From an uncultured Ruminococcus sp. (GTDB lineage Bacteria > Bacillota > Clostridia > Monoglobales > Monoglobaceae), in NCBI GenBank assembly GCA_902797885.1, contig CADBUP010000123.1, forward strand, positions 1-50,537: a stretch of DNA of 50,537 nucleotides. The letters are read 5' to 3'. Numbering within the stretch: the first letter of the stretch is position 1; every line of letters starts with the position of its first letter. Of this stretch, positions 8,772-18,722 are shown piece after piece. A model generated the notes under the pieces. That model did not search any database. It was given only the letters and a program-made list of their open reading frames with translations, and was not told the DNA's origin. The position numbers were made by a program, and so were the translations under genes.

Positions 8772-11700
8772 ATGAGGATAAGAAAATCATTCGCGCTTAT
8801 ATTTCTGTTTTTCATTTTGTTCAATTCGGTTAATGTTGACGCCTACTATAAAGAGAACGGAACAAGATATTTAAGCAGTTATTTCGGCGATGAAAATTCG
8901 GTTGTTCCCGAGACGGTATCGGGAGAATGGAATATTATCGAAGAGAGCGGAAGCGTATATAAGGAATATGATTTTTCTCAGATAAAAGATTTAAAGATTA
9001 AAACGGGCGCGGTCTCGGTTTCCGATGGAGAGCTTGTGGGAAACTCCACAGGCGGGGCAACCGAAACATTTTTCGGAGATGAAGAATTTTCAGACTTTGA
9101 GATTGAGCTGGATGTGACCAATGTCGAAAGCGACGGAGGCGGAAGCACATCGGTTGCGCTCAGATATGTTGATTCAAACAACAGAACCTCGGTCTTGCTG
9201 AACGAAAACGGCTCGCTTCAAGTAATGAAGGTAAGGAATGGAATAAGAAACTATCCGTTGATAACCTCCGGGATTGAGGTCGGAAAAAAGGCACGTCTGA
9301 GAATAAGGTGCAGCGGTTCCCAAATTTATATATGGATAGACGGAAGGCTAAAGGCACAGGCTCAGACGATTCTCGACCAGCCGAGAGGAAAATGTGGATT
9401 TATGAGTTGGAAGATGGCATACAAGGCTGATAATGTGAAAATATCAAAGCCTAAACCCTATGGCTTCGGGAAAAGATATGCGCATACAAAGGATAACGAA
9501 AAGGCATATGCCATCGCCGGCGACAGCGATATGACTGATGTAAGCATAGCCGTTTCCGCGGCTTTTAAAGAAAGCGCAGGCGCGGGAATAGCACTTAGGG
9601 CGGACAGGAGCGGAAACGGATATTTCGCCGTTTTCGATGGAAAAACGGCGAAAATCGAAAAGCGGAAAAACGGAGTGAAAACAGAGCTTTCAAAGACAGC
9701 CTTGACGCTTGAAGATTATATGCTAAAGACCGTTAAGCTTATCGCCGACGGGAAGAAGCTTATCTTAGAGGCGGATAACAAACAAATCCTTTCCGCTGAG
9801 GACGCGGATTTTAAGTCGGGATATGCGGCGTTTTTCTCTGACGGTTCGGAAATCATAGCCGAGAGGTATTGGATAAACAAGCTTGACGCCGAATTAAAAA
9901 AATACACGTCATTGGGCCACAGAACGTATTACGTCAGCGCCGAGGGCGATGATTCAAACGATGGGTTAAATGAAAAAAGAGCATGGAAAAGTATAGATAA
10001 GGTAAACAGCGTTGAGTTTAAACCCGGCGATAAGATATTATTCAGAAGAGGCGATGAATTTTTCGGATATTTAAAAATCAATAAGTACAGCGGAAAAGAT
10101 GACAGCGGTATTACCTACGGCGCATACGGAGACAGCACAAAGGATAAACCGATTCTATACAATAACGGAACGGTTGTGACTATTGAGGATGTTTCGCACA
10201 TAACGGTCGAGAACCTTAAGGTTTTCACCAAATGCAATACCGGGCGGCTGAGTATGAATTTCGGCGGAGGAAGCGGAATAAACATAAAGGCGAATCAGAA
10301 CAAAACCCCGAATATCTTAATGGAGGATATAACCGTCAGAGACTGCGAGATATATTCAAACACGGCGGACTCGTATACCTATGGAATAGTTTACGGAGTG
10401 AACTATAAAAAGAGTACCTGCACACAGGGTGACTGCTTTATAAAAAATGTCAGAATAGAGGATAATTACACTCACGATTTAGGCGTCTACGGCATAGGGA
10501 CGGTCAGCTGGAATACGGATAAAGGCGGCGGAGAATCGCACGTTGAGGGAATGCTCAGAAACGTTCATATTTCGGGAAACAGAGTGGAGAGAATCAGCAG
10601 TATAGGCCTGTGTATAAACGGGGTCAGTGATTCGGTCATAGAGAGAAATGTTATAAAACAATGCGGTATTTATAACAAAGAGGATTCCCCCAAATGGGGC
10701 GTCGGCGGCTGTTTTATAGGAAACAGTGCAAACTGTATTATCCGGTTCAACGAATTTTCGGAAAGCAGGGACGGAAGCATCGGCATAGACGCCGGCGGAT
10801 TCGGGCTCGACTGGGGAATACACGACGTTACCTTTATCTATAATGAAACGCACCATAATATGGGAGCGGGAATCCATACAATGGGCAACCACGACAATCA
10901 GATTTTATATAACAAGATTCACCATAACTATGAGCTGACAAGTGCGGTCGGAGGTGTAGGTATCACCGATTATAAAGGCACGGGGGATATAAAGGGTCAG
11001 AAGAATATGTATGTTAAGGGAAATGTTATTACATTAAACTATGACCGAACCGTCGGAATCGCGCTTCAAAACACCTCAAACAACGGATTTTCGGGAATAA
11101 GCTATGAGGATAACACAATAGTTATATCGAAAGAGCCTGAGGAGGATGAGATGACAAGGACTCATACAAAAAGCTCTGAAAGCAGGTATTATTCCTCGGA
11201 CGGCTCGATTATAAGCGGCACCCCGATGAGACTGGTGTTTGATATACCGACAAAAACCTCGGTTGAATCGATTACCGGAACGAAGGTGTTTACCGAGGAC
11301 GGATTTAAGGCCGCTAAGGACGGTATTGTTTATGAAACAAGAGAAGAGTGGCTTGAAAAAACAGGCTTTGGCGATAGCCTTGAAGTTGTAAATTCGATAA
11401 ATAATACGAAGCCCGATAAGCCGAAAAATTTTTCGGCAGAGGCGAAACCATTCGGCATAGCTCTCAAGTGGGAGGCCGTTTCCGGGGCGGCACATTATAA
11501 CATATACCGCGGCGAAATGCCCGATTTTGAATCGCGTTATATCACTATGATAGGCGAAGCACATAACGGAGAGGTCGGTTTTACCGACAGAGACACAGAG
11601 GAGGGGAAGACCTATTATTATCGCATCGAGGCCGAAAACGAATGCGGAATAAACGGAAGTTCCTCAGACACGGTCAGCGTTATTGCTATAAAAAAAGAGA

Positions 11701-12674
11701 ATCTTCAAAGTATAGGATATACAACCGTGTTTGATATGACGGGCGGCGACAGGCCGAATAGGCTTCCCGATAGTCTTGAAGGACTTATAACCCGGGACGG
11801 AACAAATGAGAATAATAAGCCGTCTGTCGAGAGCGACAGAATCAGATTTGATTCGACAACGGGAAGGGGTGACGAAAGCAAGGCCGTGTTCAATATGCCG
11901 TCCGCACGGAATTATGACGTGTCATTTAAGGTCAGGTTTACTAAGGCAGTTTCCGGAACCTTAAACAAATACGGAAATATGAGATTGTGTCTCAGAACTG
12001 GAGGTACTCCGGCAGGAACAAAGGAAACAAAATATTATGCCTTTAATATGAGCTCAGCTCCGGATTATGTCGGTGCAACAATGTACCGAGCCGATTTGGG
12101 ATTGGTTACAGATAAATTAAATGTATACGGAGACAGGATCTTTAAGCTGAACCGCGAATATGAGGTCGTTGTTAAGACTTATGATATGCCCGATGAGCCG
12201 GACAGCGTTAAAACGGAGGTATATCTTGACGGAGAGCTGTATTCTGAGTACAAGCATAAATCCGAAAAAGACTATTCAAAAAAGGAAGCCGGCGGACTTG
12301 AGTTTTTAGCAACAGGAACAGCGTTCGATATAACGGATTTAAAAATTTGCGTTGCTCCGCAGGAGCTGATGAGGGTTTATGAAACAGGCGAGGAGAGTAA
12401 CAAGAGAATCGAAGCGGAGTTTGACTACCCATTTACCTCACTCGATTCGGTTGATTTAGACGAACTCAGCGTTGTTTCGGCGTTATATGAGAGCGGAAGG
12501 CTCAAGGCGGCAGAGGTCTTCCCCGCACCGGCGGTAAAATTAAAAATCACGGATGAGCCTGTTGTTGGAACCTATGATATTTTGAAAAAACGCGGCGAAT
12601 CAGATTCCGCGAGGGTTTTTCTTTGGAATATGAAGAAGCTTTCACCATATGCGGTGAAAAACACTATTAATTAA
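8772..12674 (+). CDS. Giant secreted right-handed beta-helix protein, copy A
   Basis: A 1300-aa exported protein with a signal peptide ending near residue 24 (NVDA/YYK). Residues about 60-225 and 232-375 are two concanavalin/LamG-like domains (YDF, then SDFEIELDV and ETFFG; GYFAVFDGKTAKIEKR). About 385-830 is the pectate-lyase-type beta-helix, opening with YYVSAEGDDSNDG and AWKSIDKVN and carrying Asn/Gly-rich coils such as VSWNTDKGGGE and NYTHDLGVYGIG. About 884-975 is FnIII (ALKWEAVSGAAHYNIYRGE). About 983-1200 is the beta-sandwich module shared with the cohesin protein upstream. It has no SLH repeats, unlike its paralogue 19 bp downstream. It starts the long probable operon. Polysaccharide lyase or glycan-binding activity is likely by architecture but no catalytic residue was identified. 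Confidence 0.78.
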   Translation: MRIRKSFALIFLFFILFNSVNVDAYYKENGTRYLSSYFGDENSVVPETVSGEWNIIEESGSVYKEYDFSQIKDLKIKTGAVSVSDGELVGNSTGGATETFFGDEEFSDFEIELDVTNVESDGGGSTSVALRYVDSNNRTSVLLNENGSLQVMKVRNGIRNYPLITSGIEVGKKARLRIRCSGSQIYIWIDGRLKAQAQTILDQPRGKCGFMSWKMAYKADNVKISKPKPYGFGKRYAHTKDNEKAYAIAGDSDMTDVSIAVSAAFKESAGAGIALRADRSGNGYFAVFDGKTAKIEKRKNGVKTELSKTALTLEDYMLKTVKLIADGKKLILEADNKQILSAEDADFKSGYAAFFSDGSEIIAERYWINKLDAELKKYTSLGHRTYYVSAEGDDSNDGLNEKRAWKSIDKVNSVEFKPGDKILFRRGDEFFGYLKINKYSGKDDSGITYGAYGDSTKDKPILYNNGTVVTIEDVSHITVENLKVFTKCNTGRLSMNFGGGSGINIKANQNKTPNILMEDITVRDCEIYSNTADSYTYGIVYGVNYKKSTCTQGDCFIKNVRIEDNYTHDLGVYGIGTVSWNTDKGGGESHVEGMLRNVHISGNRVERISSIGLCINGVSDSVIERNVIKQCGIYNKEDSPKWGVGGCFIGNSANCIIRFNEFSESRDGSIGIDAGGFGLDWGIHDVTFIYNETHHNMGAGIHTMGNHDNQILYNKIHHNYELTSAVGGVGITDYKGTGDIKGQKNMYVKGNVITLNYDRTVGIALQNTSNNGFSGISYEDNTIVISKEPEEDEMTRTHTKSSESRYYSSDGSIISGTPMRLVFDIPTKTSVESITGTKVFTEDGFKAAKDGIVYETREEWLEKTGFGDSLEVVNSINNTKPDKPKNFSAEAKPFGIALKWEAVSGAAHYNIYRGEMPDFESRYITMIGEAHNGEVGFTDRDTEEGKTYYYRIEAENECGINGSSSDTVSVIAIKKENLQSIGYTTVFDMTGGDRPNRLPDSLEGLITRDGTNENNKPSVESDRIRFDSTTGRGDESKAVFNMPSARNYDVSFKVRFTKAVSGTLNKYGNMRLCLRTGGTPAGTKETKYYAFNMSSAPDYVGATMYRADLGLVTDKLNVYGDRIFKLNREYEVVVKTYDMPDEPDSVKTEVYLDGELYSEYKHKSEKDYSKKEAGGLEFLATGTAFDITDLKICVAPQELMRVYETGEESNKRIEAEFDYPFTSLDSVDLDELSVVSALYESGRLKAAEVFPAPAVKLKITDEPVVGTYDILKKRGESDSARVFLWNMKKLSPYAVKNTIN

Positions 12675-12693
12675 GTAACAGAAAGGATAGAAG

Positions 12694-15600
12694 ATGATGA
12701 AATTTAAAAGAGTTTTGGCTTCAACGCTTATGCTGTTAGTCATTTTGTCCTCGTTTGACGGAGCCTTTGCACAGGTGACTACACCCAACACGTATTGGAA
12801 GGAAAGCAAGGAATATTATCTTAACAGCAGGTTCGGTGATGAGACCTCAGTCAAGCCCGAAGAGACAGAGGGAAAGTGGGAAACCATTAACGAGGAGGGA
12901 AGCCTGTACAGGGATTATGATTTTGACAGCGGAGCCAAGGATTTGTATTTTAAATCCGGCAACGTGAAGATTGTTGACGGAGAGCTTGTCAATTCAACCG
13001 TTAAAGGAACAAGCGAGACGTTTTTCGGGAACGAAATCTATTCGGATTTTGAAATTGAGTTTGATCTGACAATGACAGAGTCGGGCGGCGGCGGAAGCGT
13101 CAGTTTGGGTGCAAGATACAAGGATAGCGACAACCGTATATCATTTATGTTTACCGATGCAAAAGTTACTCAGATCTTGAAATATCAGGACGGGGTAAAG
13201 AAGTATGCGGTAACGTTAGGCGGTATCGAGATGAATAAGAAGGCACACATTAAGGTAAGGTGCTATGGCAGGCAGCACGATATATATATAGACGGAAAGC
13301 TTAAGAATCATGCGAACGAGCAGATGATTTTCCCCGAAGGAAAGCTCGGTATATTAAGCTGGAACATGGCATATAAGCTTGACAATGTAAAGATAAAAAC
13401 CCCTAAGGCATACGGCTACGGAAAAAAGTATGCGCATCTTGAAAGCGGCGAAAAGGCCCTTGCGCTTGTCGGGAAAAGCGATATGGAAAATATCAGTGTA
13501 ACAACCGACATGTCTCTCTCGAACAGCAACGGCGGAGGTATCGCGGTGCGCGCGGACAAAAACGGAAACGGATACTTCGCCGTTATGGACGGAAAGTATG
13601 CGCGGATTGAAAAGAGACAGGACGGAAAGATAAGCGTTTTGGAAAGGACCAAGCTTGAGACGGGAGACTATGAGCCGATAACCTACAAGCTTATTGCCGA
13701 TAACGAAAAGCTTATTTTAGAGGCGGATAACAAACAAATCTTATCGGTTAAGGATAAGGATTTTAAATCGGGCTATGCCGCGATGTTTTCCGACGGCTCG
13801 TGTGTGGTGTATAACAACATTATAGTCCAAAAGCTGAAGGAGCTGTTTGATACATATAACTCAAAAGGAAACACCACATATTATATCAGCGCCGACGGCG
13901 ATGACTCAAACAGCGGAACAAGCGAGGACAAGGCGTGGAAAAGTATAGGTAAGGTGAATTCGGTGAAGTTTGCGCCCGGGGATAAGGTCTTATTCAGAAA
14001 GGGCGATGAGTTTTACGGCTATTTAACAATAAGCCGTCAGATGGGCGGAAAGAACGCCCCAATTGTGTACGGCTCTTATGGCGATGCAGAGACGCCGCCC
14101 ATACTCACGAACTTCGGACAGGTAATATACTTAACCGATTCTTCGTATATAACGGTTGAGAATCTCAAGATTTTTGCCCAAACCAACGCCGGCCGCACGG
14201 ATAACTTCGGCGGAGGCGGAGGCATTACAATAAGAGCACATCAGCAGTGGTATCCGAATGAGGTTATGGAGGACATCACCGTCAGAGGCTGTGAGGTATA
14301 CAGCTCGCATTATGACACAAACACAGGCGGAATAACAATCGGAGTTGAACACGTCCCCGGCACATATGAGGCCGAGAAGGATAGCTTTATCAGAAATATG
14401 AAGATAGAGAACAACTATACTCACGATTTAGGCATCTACGGCATCGGCGCGCTCAGCTGGAATATGGCGAAGGGCGGCGGCGAGATGTATGTTCCCGGAC
14501 TTATAACAAAGGCGCATGTAGCCGGAAACCGAATAGAGAGGGTATCGAGTATCGGTTTGTGCATTAATGGATATAGTGATTCGGTAATAGAGAGAAACGT
14601 TGTAAGACGCGGCGGAGCATATGACCAGGATGACACACCGAACTGGGGAGTCGGCGACGGATTTATCGGAAACTCGTCATATACCGTTGTTCAGTTTAAT
14701 GATTTCGGATATTCAGAGGACGGACACGTGGGCATTGACGCCGGCGGCTTCGGACTTGACTATGGTATACACGATGTAATATATCAGTATAATGAGAATC
14801 ATTATAATATGGGCACGGGACTTCATACGATGGGCAATCGCGATAACAAGATTCTTTATAATAAAATGCATCATAACTATGAGCTGACAAGTGCGGTCGG
14901 AGGTATAGGTATTACCGATTTCCAAGGAACAGGCGATATAAAGGGTCAGAAGAATATGTTTGTTAAGGGAAATGTGGTAACGCTCAACTTTGACCATACC
15001 GTCGGCATAGCAACTCAGAACACAAGTAACAATCCGTATGTCGGTGTAAGATATGAAGATAATACCATAGTTATACCAAAAGAGCCTGAGCAGGACGAGA
15101 TGACAAAAACCCATACAAAGAGTAAAGCGGCAGCTTATTATAATTCGGCCGATTCGGTTCAGGCCGACGGCCCGATGAGACTTGTGTTTGACATTCCTAA
15201 GGGAACGGCGGTCGAATCGATTACCGGAACAAAGGTGTTTACCGAGGACGGCTTCAAGGCCGCAAAGGACGGAATGGTCTATAACAGCCGCGAGGAATGG
15301 CTTGAAGCGACGGGGTATGACGATGAGCTTTCGGTTGTAAACAGCATAGACTACAGCAAGCTCCCCAAACCCGGGAACTTTAAGGTAACAGCGGGCGCAG
15401 GCGGAACTCAGCTCAGCTGGGATGCCGTTCCGGGAGCGGCGCATTACAATCTTTACAGAGGTGAAACGCCCGATTTTGAATCGCGTTATATCACTATGAT
15501 AGGCGAAGCCCGCGACGGCGCGACAACCTTCACCGATACCTGTGAGCAGGAGGAGGGAAAGACCTATTATTATCGAGTTGAAGCCGAAAACGAGTGCGGA

Positions 15601-16176
15601 ATAGACGGAGAGTCGTCGGATACGCTGAGCGTTGTTGCCGAAAATACGAGCGAGAGCAGTATTTCAGCCGAGCTCAGCAAGGAAATGAAGTATCTGGCAA
15701 GGGAAGGCATAATCAAGGACGGACGCCCGAACGATATTATCACAAGGGCAGAGGCCGTTACCGCCGCGATAAGAGCTGTCAGCCTTGAAACAACCGAGTA
15801 TAAAAGTATTTATGCCGATACAAGCGGTGACGATTGGTATGCGTCGGCCGTTCAGACGGCAAACGATTATGCGATTGTTCCGCCCGAAATGATAGAGGAC
15901 AGACAATTTAAGGCAGACAGAGCAATTTCAAGAGAGGAGGCCGCGGCGGTAATTTTCAGGCTTACCGAAATGCGCGGAGCGGCACCCGGCGGAGAGGAAA
16001 GGCAATTTAACGATGAAGGAAATATTTCGCAGTGGGCATATTATCCTTGCAAAAAACTTGCTGAATTTGGTATAATAGAAGGTGATTATAATAATTGCTT
16101 CAACCCCGGGGCAAATATAACAAGAGAAGAATTTGCCTTAATGCTTTACAGATTTATAAGACTGACGGGGAGGTAA
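12694..16176 (+). CDS. Giant SLH-anchored right-handed beta-helix protein, copy B
   Basis: An 1160-aa paralogue of the preceding protein, with the same order: signal peptide (to about residue 26), two LamG-like domains, beta-helix from about 394 (YYISADGDDSNSG, AWKSIGKVN) and FnIII from about 892 (LSWDAVPGAAHYNLYRGE). The C-terminus differs: from about 993 to 1160 there are three SLH repeats (KYLAREGIIKDG.., ITRAEAVTA; WYASAVQTAND; ISQWAYYPCKKLAEFGIIEG, ITREEFALMLYRF). SLH domains hold proteins to secondary cell-wall polymers, so this copy should sit on the cell surface. GAAAGGA precedes two adjacent ATGs (12694, 12697); either may be used. Stretches of near-identical DNA to copy A suggest duplication followed by gene conversion or constraint. 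Confidence 0.8.
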   Translation: MMKFKRVLASTLMLLVILSSFDGAFAQVTTPNTYWKESKEYYLNSRFGDETSVKPEETEGKWETINEEGSLYRDYDFDSGAKDLYFKSGNVKIVDGELVNSTVKGTSETFFGNEIYSDFEIEFDLTMTESGGGGSVSLGARYKDSDNRISFMFTDAKVTQILKYQDGVKKYAVTLGGIEMNKKAHIKVRCYGRQHDIYIDGKLKNHANEQMIFPEGKLGILSWNMAYKLDNVKIKTPKAYGYGKKYAHLESGEKALALVGKSDMENISVTTDMSLSNSNGGGIAVRADKNGNGYFAVMDGKYARIEKRQDGKISVLERTKLETGDYEPITYKLIADNEKLILEADNKQILSVKDKDFKSGYAAMFSDGSCVVYNNIIVQKLKELFDTYNSKGNTTYYISADGDDSNSGTSEDKAWKSIGKVNSVKFAPGDKVLFRKGDEFYGYLTISRQMGGKNAPIVYGSYGDAETPPILTNFGQVIYLTDSSYITVENLKIFAQTNAGRTDNFGGGGGITIRAHQQWYPNEVMEDITVRGCEVYSSHYDTNTGGITIGVEHVPGTYEAEKDSFIRNMKIENNYTHDLGIYGIGALSWNMAKGGGEMYVPGLITKAHVAGNRIERVSSIGLCINGYSDSVIERNVVRRGGAYDQDDTPNWGVGDGFIGNSSYTVVQFNDFGYSEDGHVGIDAGGFGLDYGIHDVIYQYNENHYNMGTGLHTMGNRDNKILYNKMHHNYELTSAVGGIGITDFQGTGDIKGQKNMFVKGNVVTLNFDHTVGIATQNTSNNPYVGVRYEDNTIVIPKEPEQDEMTKTHTKSKAAAYYNSADSVQADGPMRLVFDIPKGTAVESITGTKVFTEDGFKAAKDGMVYNSREEWLEATGYDDELSVVNSIDYSKLPKPGNFKVTAGAGGTQLSWDAVPGAAHYNLYRGETPDFESRYITMIGEARDGATTFTDTCEQEEGKTYYYRVEAENECGIDGESSDTLSVVAENTSESSISAELSKEMKYLAREGIIKDGRPNDIITRAEAVTAAIRAVSLETTEYKSIYADTSGDDWYASAVQTANDYAIVPPEMIEDRQFKADRAISREEAAAVIFRLTEMRGAAPGGEERQFNDEGNISQWAYYPCKKLAEFGIIEGDYNNCFNPGANITREEFALMLYRFIRLTGR

Positions 16177-16199
16177 GCCCACGAAAGGCGGCGTTTTGA

Positions 16200-17936
16200 G
16201 TGAATAAGAACAGGCACACGCTCAGAAAGAGAATGATTTTGGTTAATATACTGCTGTCGGTAATTCCTATATTGCTTTTATGTGTGGTTACAATGGTGGT
16301 ATACATATACAGCGTCCGCCATTTTGTCAGAAATTCGGCAGACCTCCTTAGCGACCAGTCGGTTAAACGCGCAGAGGACTGTTTCGATAATGTAAACCGA
16401 ATGTCGGGAAGTATATTTTATGATACGAATATAATCGAGAGCATATTAAAGATAACCGATGAAAAAGAGTATTTTAAGCAATATAATAAAATCGCAAAGG
16501 AATTTGACAGGTATGTCGGTATGAATGAGATGCTTCAGGGTATAGCGTTTTTCTCGAAAAAAACGGGATATAAATTCCTGTCGAGCAATATCGAGAGAAA
16601 GGATGTTATATTCGACGAGAGTCTGATGACTAACCGACGCCAGCTATACATTAAAAAAGATGATAACGCGTTTTATTGTATATTTAAGATTCGGTCGGTA
16701 TTAAACGATTCGTATCATGAGGAAATAGGAACAGGTGTGCTTATAGTTGACTCAAGACGGTTTTATGATATAGTGAGAGGTGACGAAAATAACAGCGAAG
16801 CCACGATTGTCGTGCATGACTGCCTTGACAATCTTATAGCGAGGACGCAGGGGAGATTTTCAGAGGATATAGCAAAATATTTTACGGGGGATGACACAGA
16901 GCATAACGGTAGAATTAAAGTTGAGAATCATTCATTCTGTACTGCGGAACAGCCGATTGAAATGAGCGGGTGGAGAATAGGCGTTGCGGTTGATATGATG
17001 AGTAAGGATAATAACACAAGGGCGTTTATGACGGCGCTTTTTGTAACAATGCTTGTTGTATTATTGGTGTCGGTGCTGAGCGTGCTCTTGTTCAGCTATA
17101 GCTATACAAAGCCGATAAAGAACCTGATAGGGGCTTTTGAAGGTCTTAAAACGGGTAATTTCAAAAGCACAATTTCAACCGAGGACGAGGGTTCGCTCGA
17201 TGTATATGACAGCTTTAACTCGATGGTTCACGGTGTAAGACAGCTTATGGCGCGAATGCTCAGAACCCAGGAGGGGTTATACGAAGCAGAGCTTAAAAGA
17301 CAGCAGGCGGACTTGCGTGCGCTCAGGTCTCAGATTAATTCGCACTTTTTATATAATACCTTAAATTGCATAAAGGGAATGTCTCTTTCAAATGACTCGC
17401 ATAATATGCAGGTGTGTATAGACAATATGATATGCTTTTTAAGATATGCGGTGGGCGATGACATAAACGTGACCTTCGGTCAGGAGGTTGAGTACCTGGG
17501 AATATATATGAATATTCAAAGAATGAGGCACGGCAGAAACCTCAGATACTATTGCAGCTGTGATGAGAGGGTCAAGGAATGTCAGACGCTGAGGCTTATA
17601 CTTCAGCCGTTTGTTGAAAACTGTCTGAACCATGGCCTGAGAGTTAAAGGCTACAGCGGGTTGGTGGGTGTTAAGATAACCTTAGACGAGCCTTATGTAA
17701 CGGTAAAGATATTCGATAACGGAGCGGGTATAAGTAAGGAAGCCGCAGAAGCTATAAATTCCGAAAACTTTTTTGCCCCTGATTCCAAAGGTGAGCATAT
17801 GGGAATAAGCAATACCGTGCTTAGGTTAAAAAACTTCTACCGAGGTAATTGCAGCGTTAAAGTAAAGGCTTTAAACGGCAGGGGAACGGTCTTTTTAATT
17901 CGCGTTCCGTCCGGGCGAGCACCGGGATTTATATAA
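16200..17936 (+). CDS. YesM-type sensor histidine kinase
   Basis: A 578-aa membrane sensor kinase. The first span is at about residues 12-36 and the second at about 276-302, enclosing a large extracellular sensing region of Cache-like appearance. A HAMP segment follows (YTKPIKNLIGAFEGLKTG). The His_kinase dimerisation motif is LRSQINSHFLYNTL with His382 as the phosphorylation site. The ATPase domain has the N box (ILQPFVENCLNHGL), the G1-type motif IFDNGAGI and the G2-type GISNTVLRLKNFY. The GTG start at 16200 follows GAAAGG; it lies 23 bp after the SLH beta-helix gene. YesM kinases pair with YesN/AraC regulators, encoded 27 bp downstream, and usually control sugar importers and glycosidases. 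The signal is probably an extracellular oligosaccharide, perhaps through the binding protein. Confidence 0.93.
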   Translation: MNKNRHTLRKRMILVNILLSVIPILLLCVVTMVVYIYSVRHFVRNSADLLSDQSVKRAEDCFDNVNRMSGSIFYDTNIIESILKITDEKEYFKQYNKIAKEFDRYVGMNEMLQGIAFFSKKTGYKFLSSNIERKDVIFDESLMTNRRQLYIKKDDNAFYCIFKIRSVLNDSYHEEIGTGVLIVDSRRFYDIVRGDENNSEATIVVHDCLDNLIARTQGRFSEDIAKYFTGDDTEHNGRIKVENHSFCTAEQPIEMSGWRIGVAVDMMSKDNNTRAFMTALFVTMLVVLLVSVLSVLLFSYSYTKPIKNLIGAFEGLKTGNFKSTISTEDEGSLDVYDSFNSMVHGVRQLMARMLRTQEGLYEAELKRQQADLRALRSQINSHFLYNTLNCIKGMSLSNDSHNMQVCIDNMICFLRYAVGDDINVTFGQEVEYLGIYMNIQRMRHGRNLRYYCSCDERVKECQTLRLILQPFVENCLNHGLRVKGYSGLVGVKITLDEPYVTVKIFDNGAGISKEAAEAINSENFFAPDSKGEHMGISNTVLRLKNFYRGNCSVKVKALNGRGTVFLIRVPSGRAPGFI

Positions 17937-17963
17937 CTGAGATAATTCAAGGAGGAATTGTGT

Positions 17964-18722
17964 ATGCCTTATAGTGTTTTGCTTGTGGATGATGAGAAAT
18001 ACGCACTGAAAAATCTTGAGCACATAATTAATTGGGCTGAGCTCGATTATGAAATATGTGCAGCCGTTTCGAGTGGCCGGGACGCTCTTTCATATATAAA
18101 AAAGTCTCAGCCGGATTTGATTGTTTCGGATATTCATATGTATGATATGGACGGACTTGAAATGCTTGAAGAAATCAGAAAAACGGGCGGAAAAACAGCT
18201 GTGATTTTCGTTAGTGCTTATGATAAATTTGAATATGCACAAAAAGCAATTACATTAGGGGCGTTGGAATATCTCTTAAAACCCGTCAGCGCGGATAAGC
18301 TCAGGGAGACGCTGATGAGGATTAAACCGATTTTGAAAAATAATATTACTAAGTTTGAGAAGGAAAACAATTACGTTATTGATCGGATTATAAAGAAAAT
18401 AAAGAGTGACTGCGGCGGAAAGCACGTGTTGAGCGAATATGCCGCACAGTACAAGCTGACCCCGAATTATCTCGGAAACTTATTTAAGAAGGTTACCGGA
18501 ATGAGCTTTATAAGCTACCTGCTGAAGGTCAGAATGGAAAGAGCGGCGTTTCTGATGAAAAACACGGATAAGTCGCTTGAAGAAATAGGCGCTGAATGCG
18601 GATATGACGATTATTTTCACTTTAATAAGATGTTTAAAAAGATTATGGGGGTTCCGCCTGCAACGTTCAGACGGAGTGCATCAGCAGAAACTGAAAAGAG
18701 AGAGGATGATGACAATGCTTAA
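17964..18722 (+). CDS. YesN-type response regulator with AraC DNA-binding domain
   Basis: A 252-aa response regulator. The receiver domain occupies about residues 1-120, with the acidic pair VDDEK at the start, the phosphoacceptor Asp56 (IVSDIHMYDMDG), and the switch and lysine motifs IFVSAYDKFEYAQKA and YLLKPVS. The C-terminal 100 residues hold the two AraC helix-turn-helix motifs (LSEYAAQYKLTPNYLGNLFKKVTG and SLEEIGAECGYDDYFHFNKMFKK). It is short because the long linker of classical YesN proteins is missing. ATG 17964 follows GGAGGA by 7 nt; TTG at 17958 is an unlikely alternative. Its stop overlaps the start of the next SLH gene by 8 nt. It is probably phosphorylated by the upstream kinase and activates the local glycan genes. 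Confidence 0.93.
   Translation: MPYSVLLVDDEKYALKNLEHIINWAELDYEICAAVSSGRDALSYIKKSQPDLIVSDIHMYDMDGLEMLEEIRKTGGKTAVIFVSAYDKFEYAQKAITLGALEYLLKPVSADKLRETLMRIKPILKNNITKFEKENNYVIDRIIKKIKSDCGGKHVLSEYAAQYKLTPNYLGNLFKKVTGMSFISYLLKVRMERAAFLMKNTDKSLEEIGAECGYDDYFHFNKMFKKIMGVPPATFRRSASAETEKREDDDNA

Noticed and set aside
14713-15444. Minus-strand 243-codon frame opposite the SLH beta-helix gene
   Set aside because: It lies fully antisense to a strong conserved protein, has no recognisable domain or ribosome site, and reflects codon bias of the real gene.
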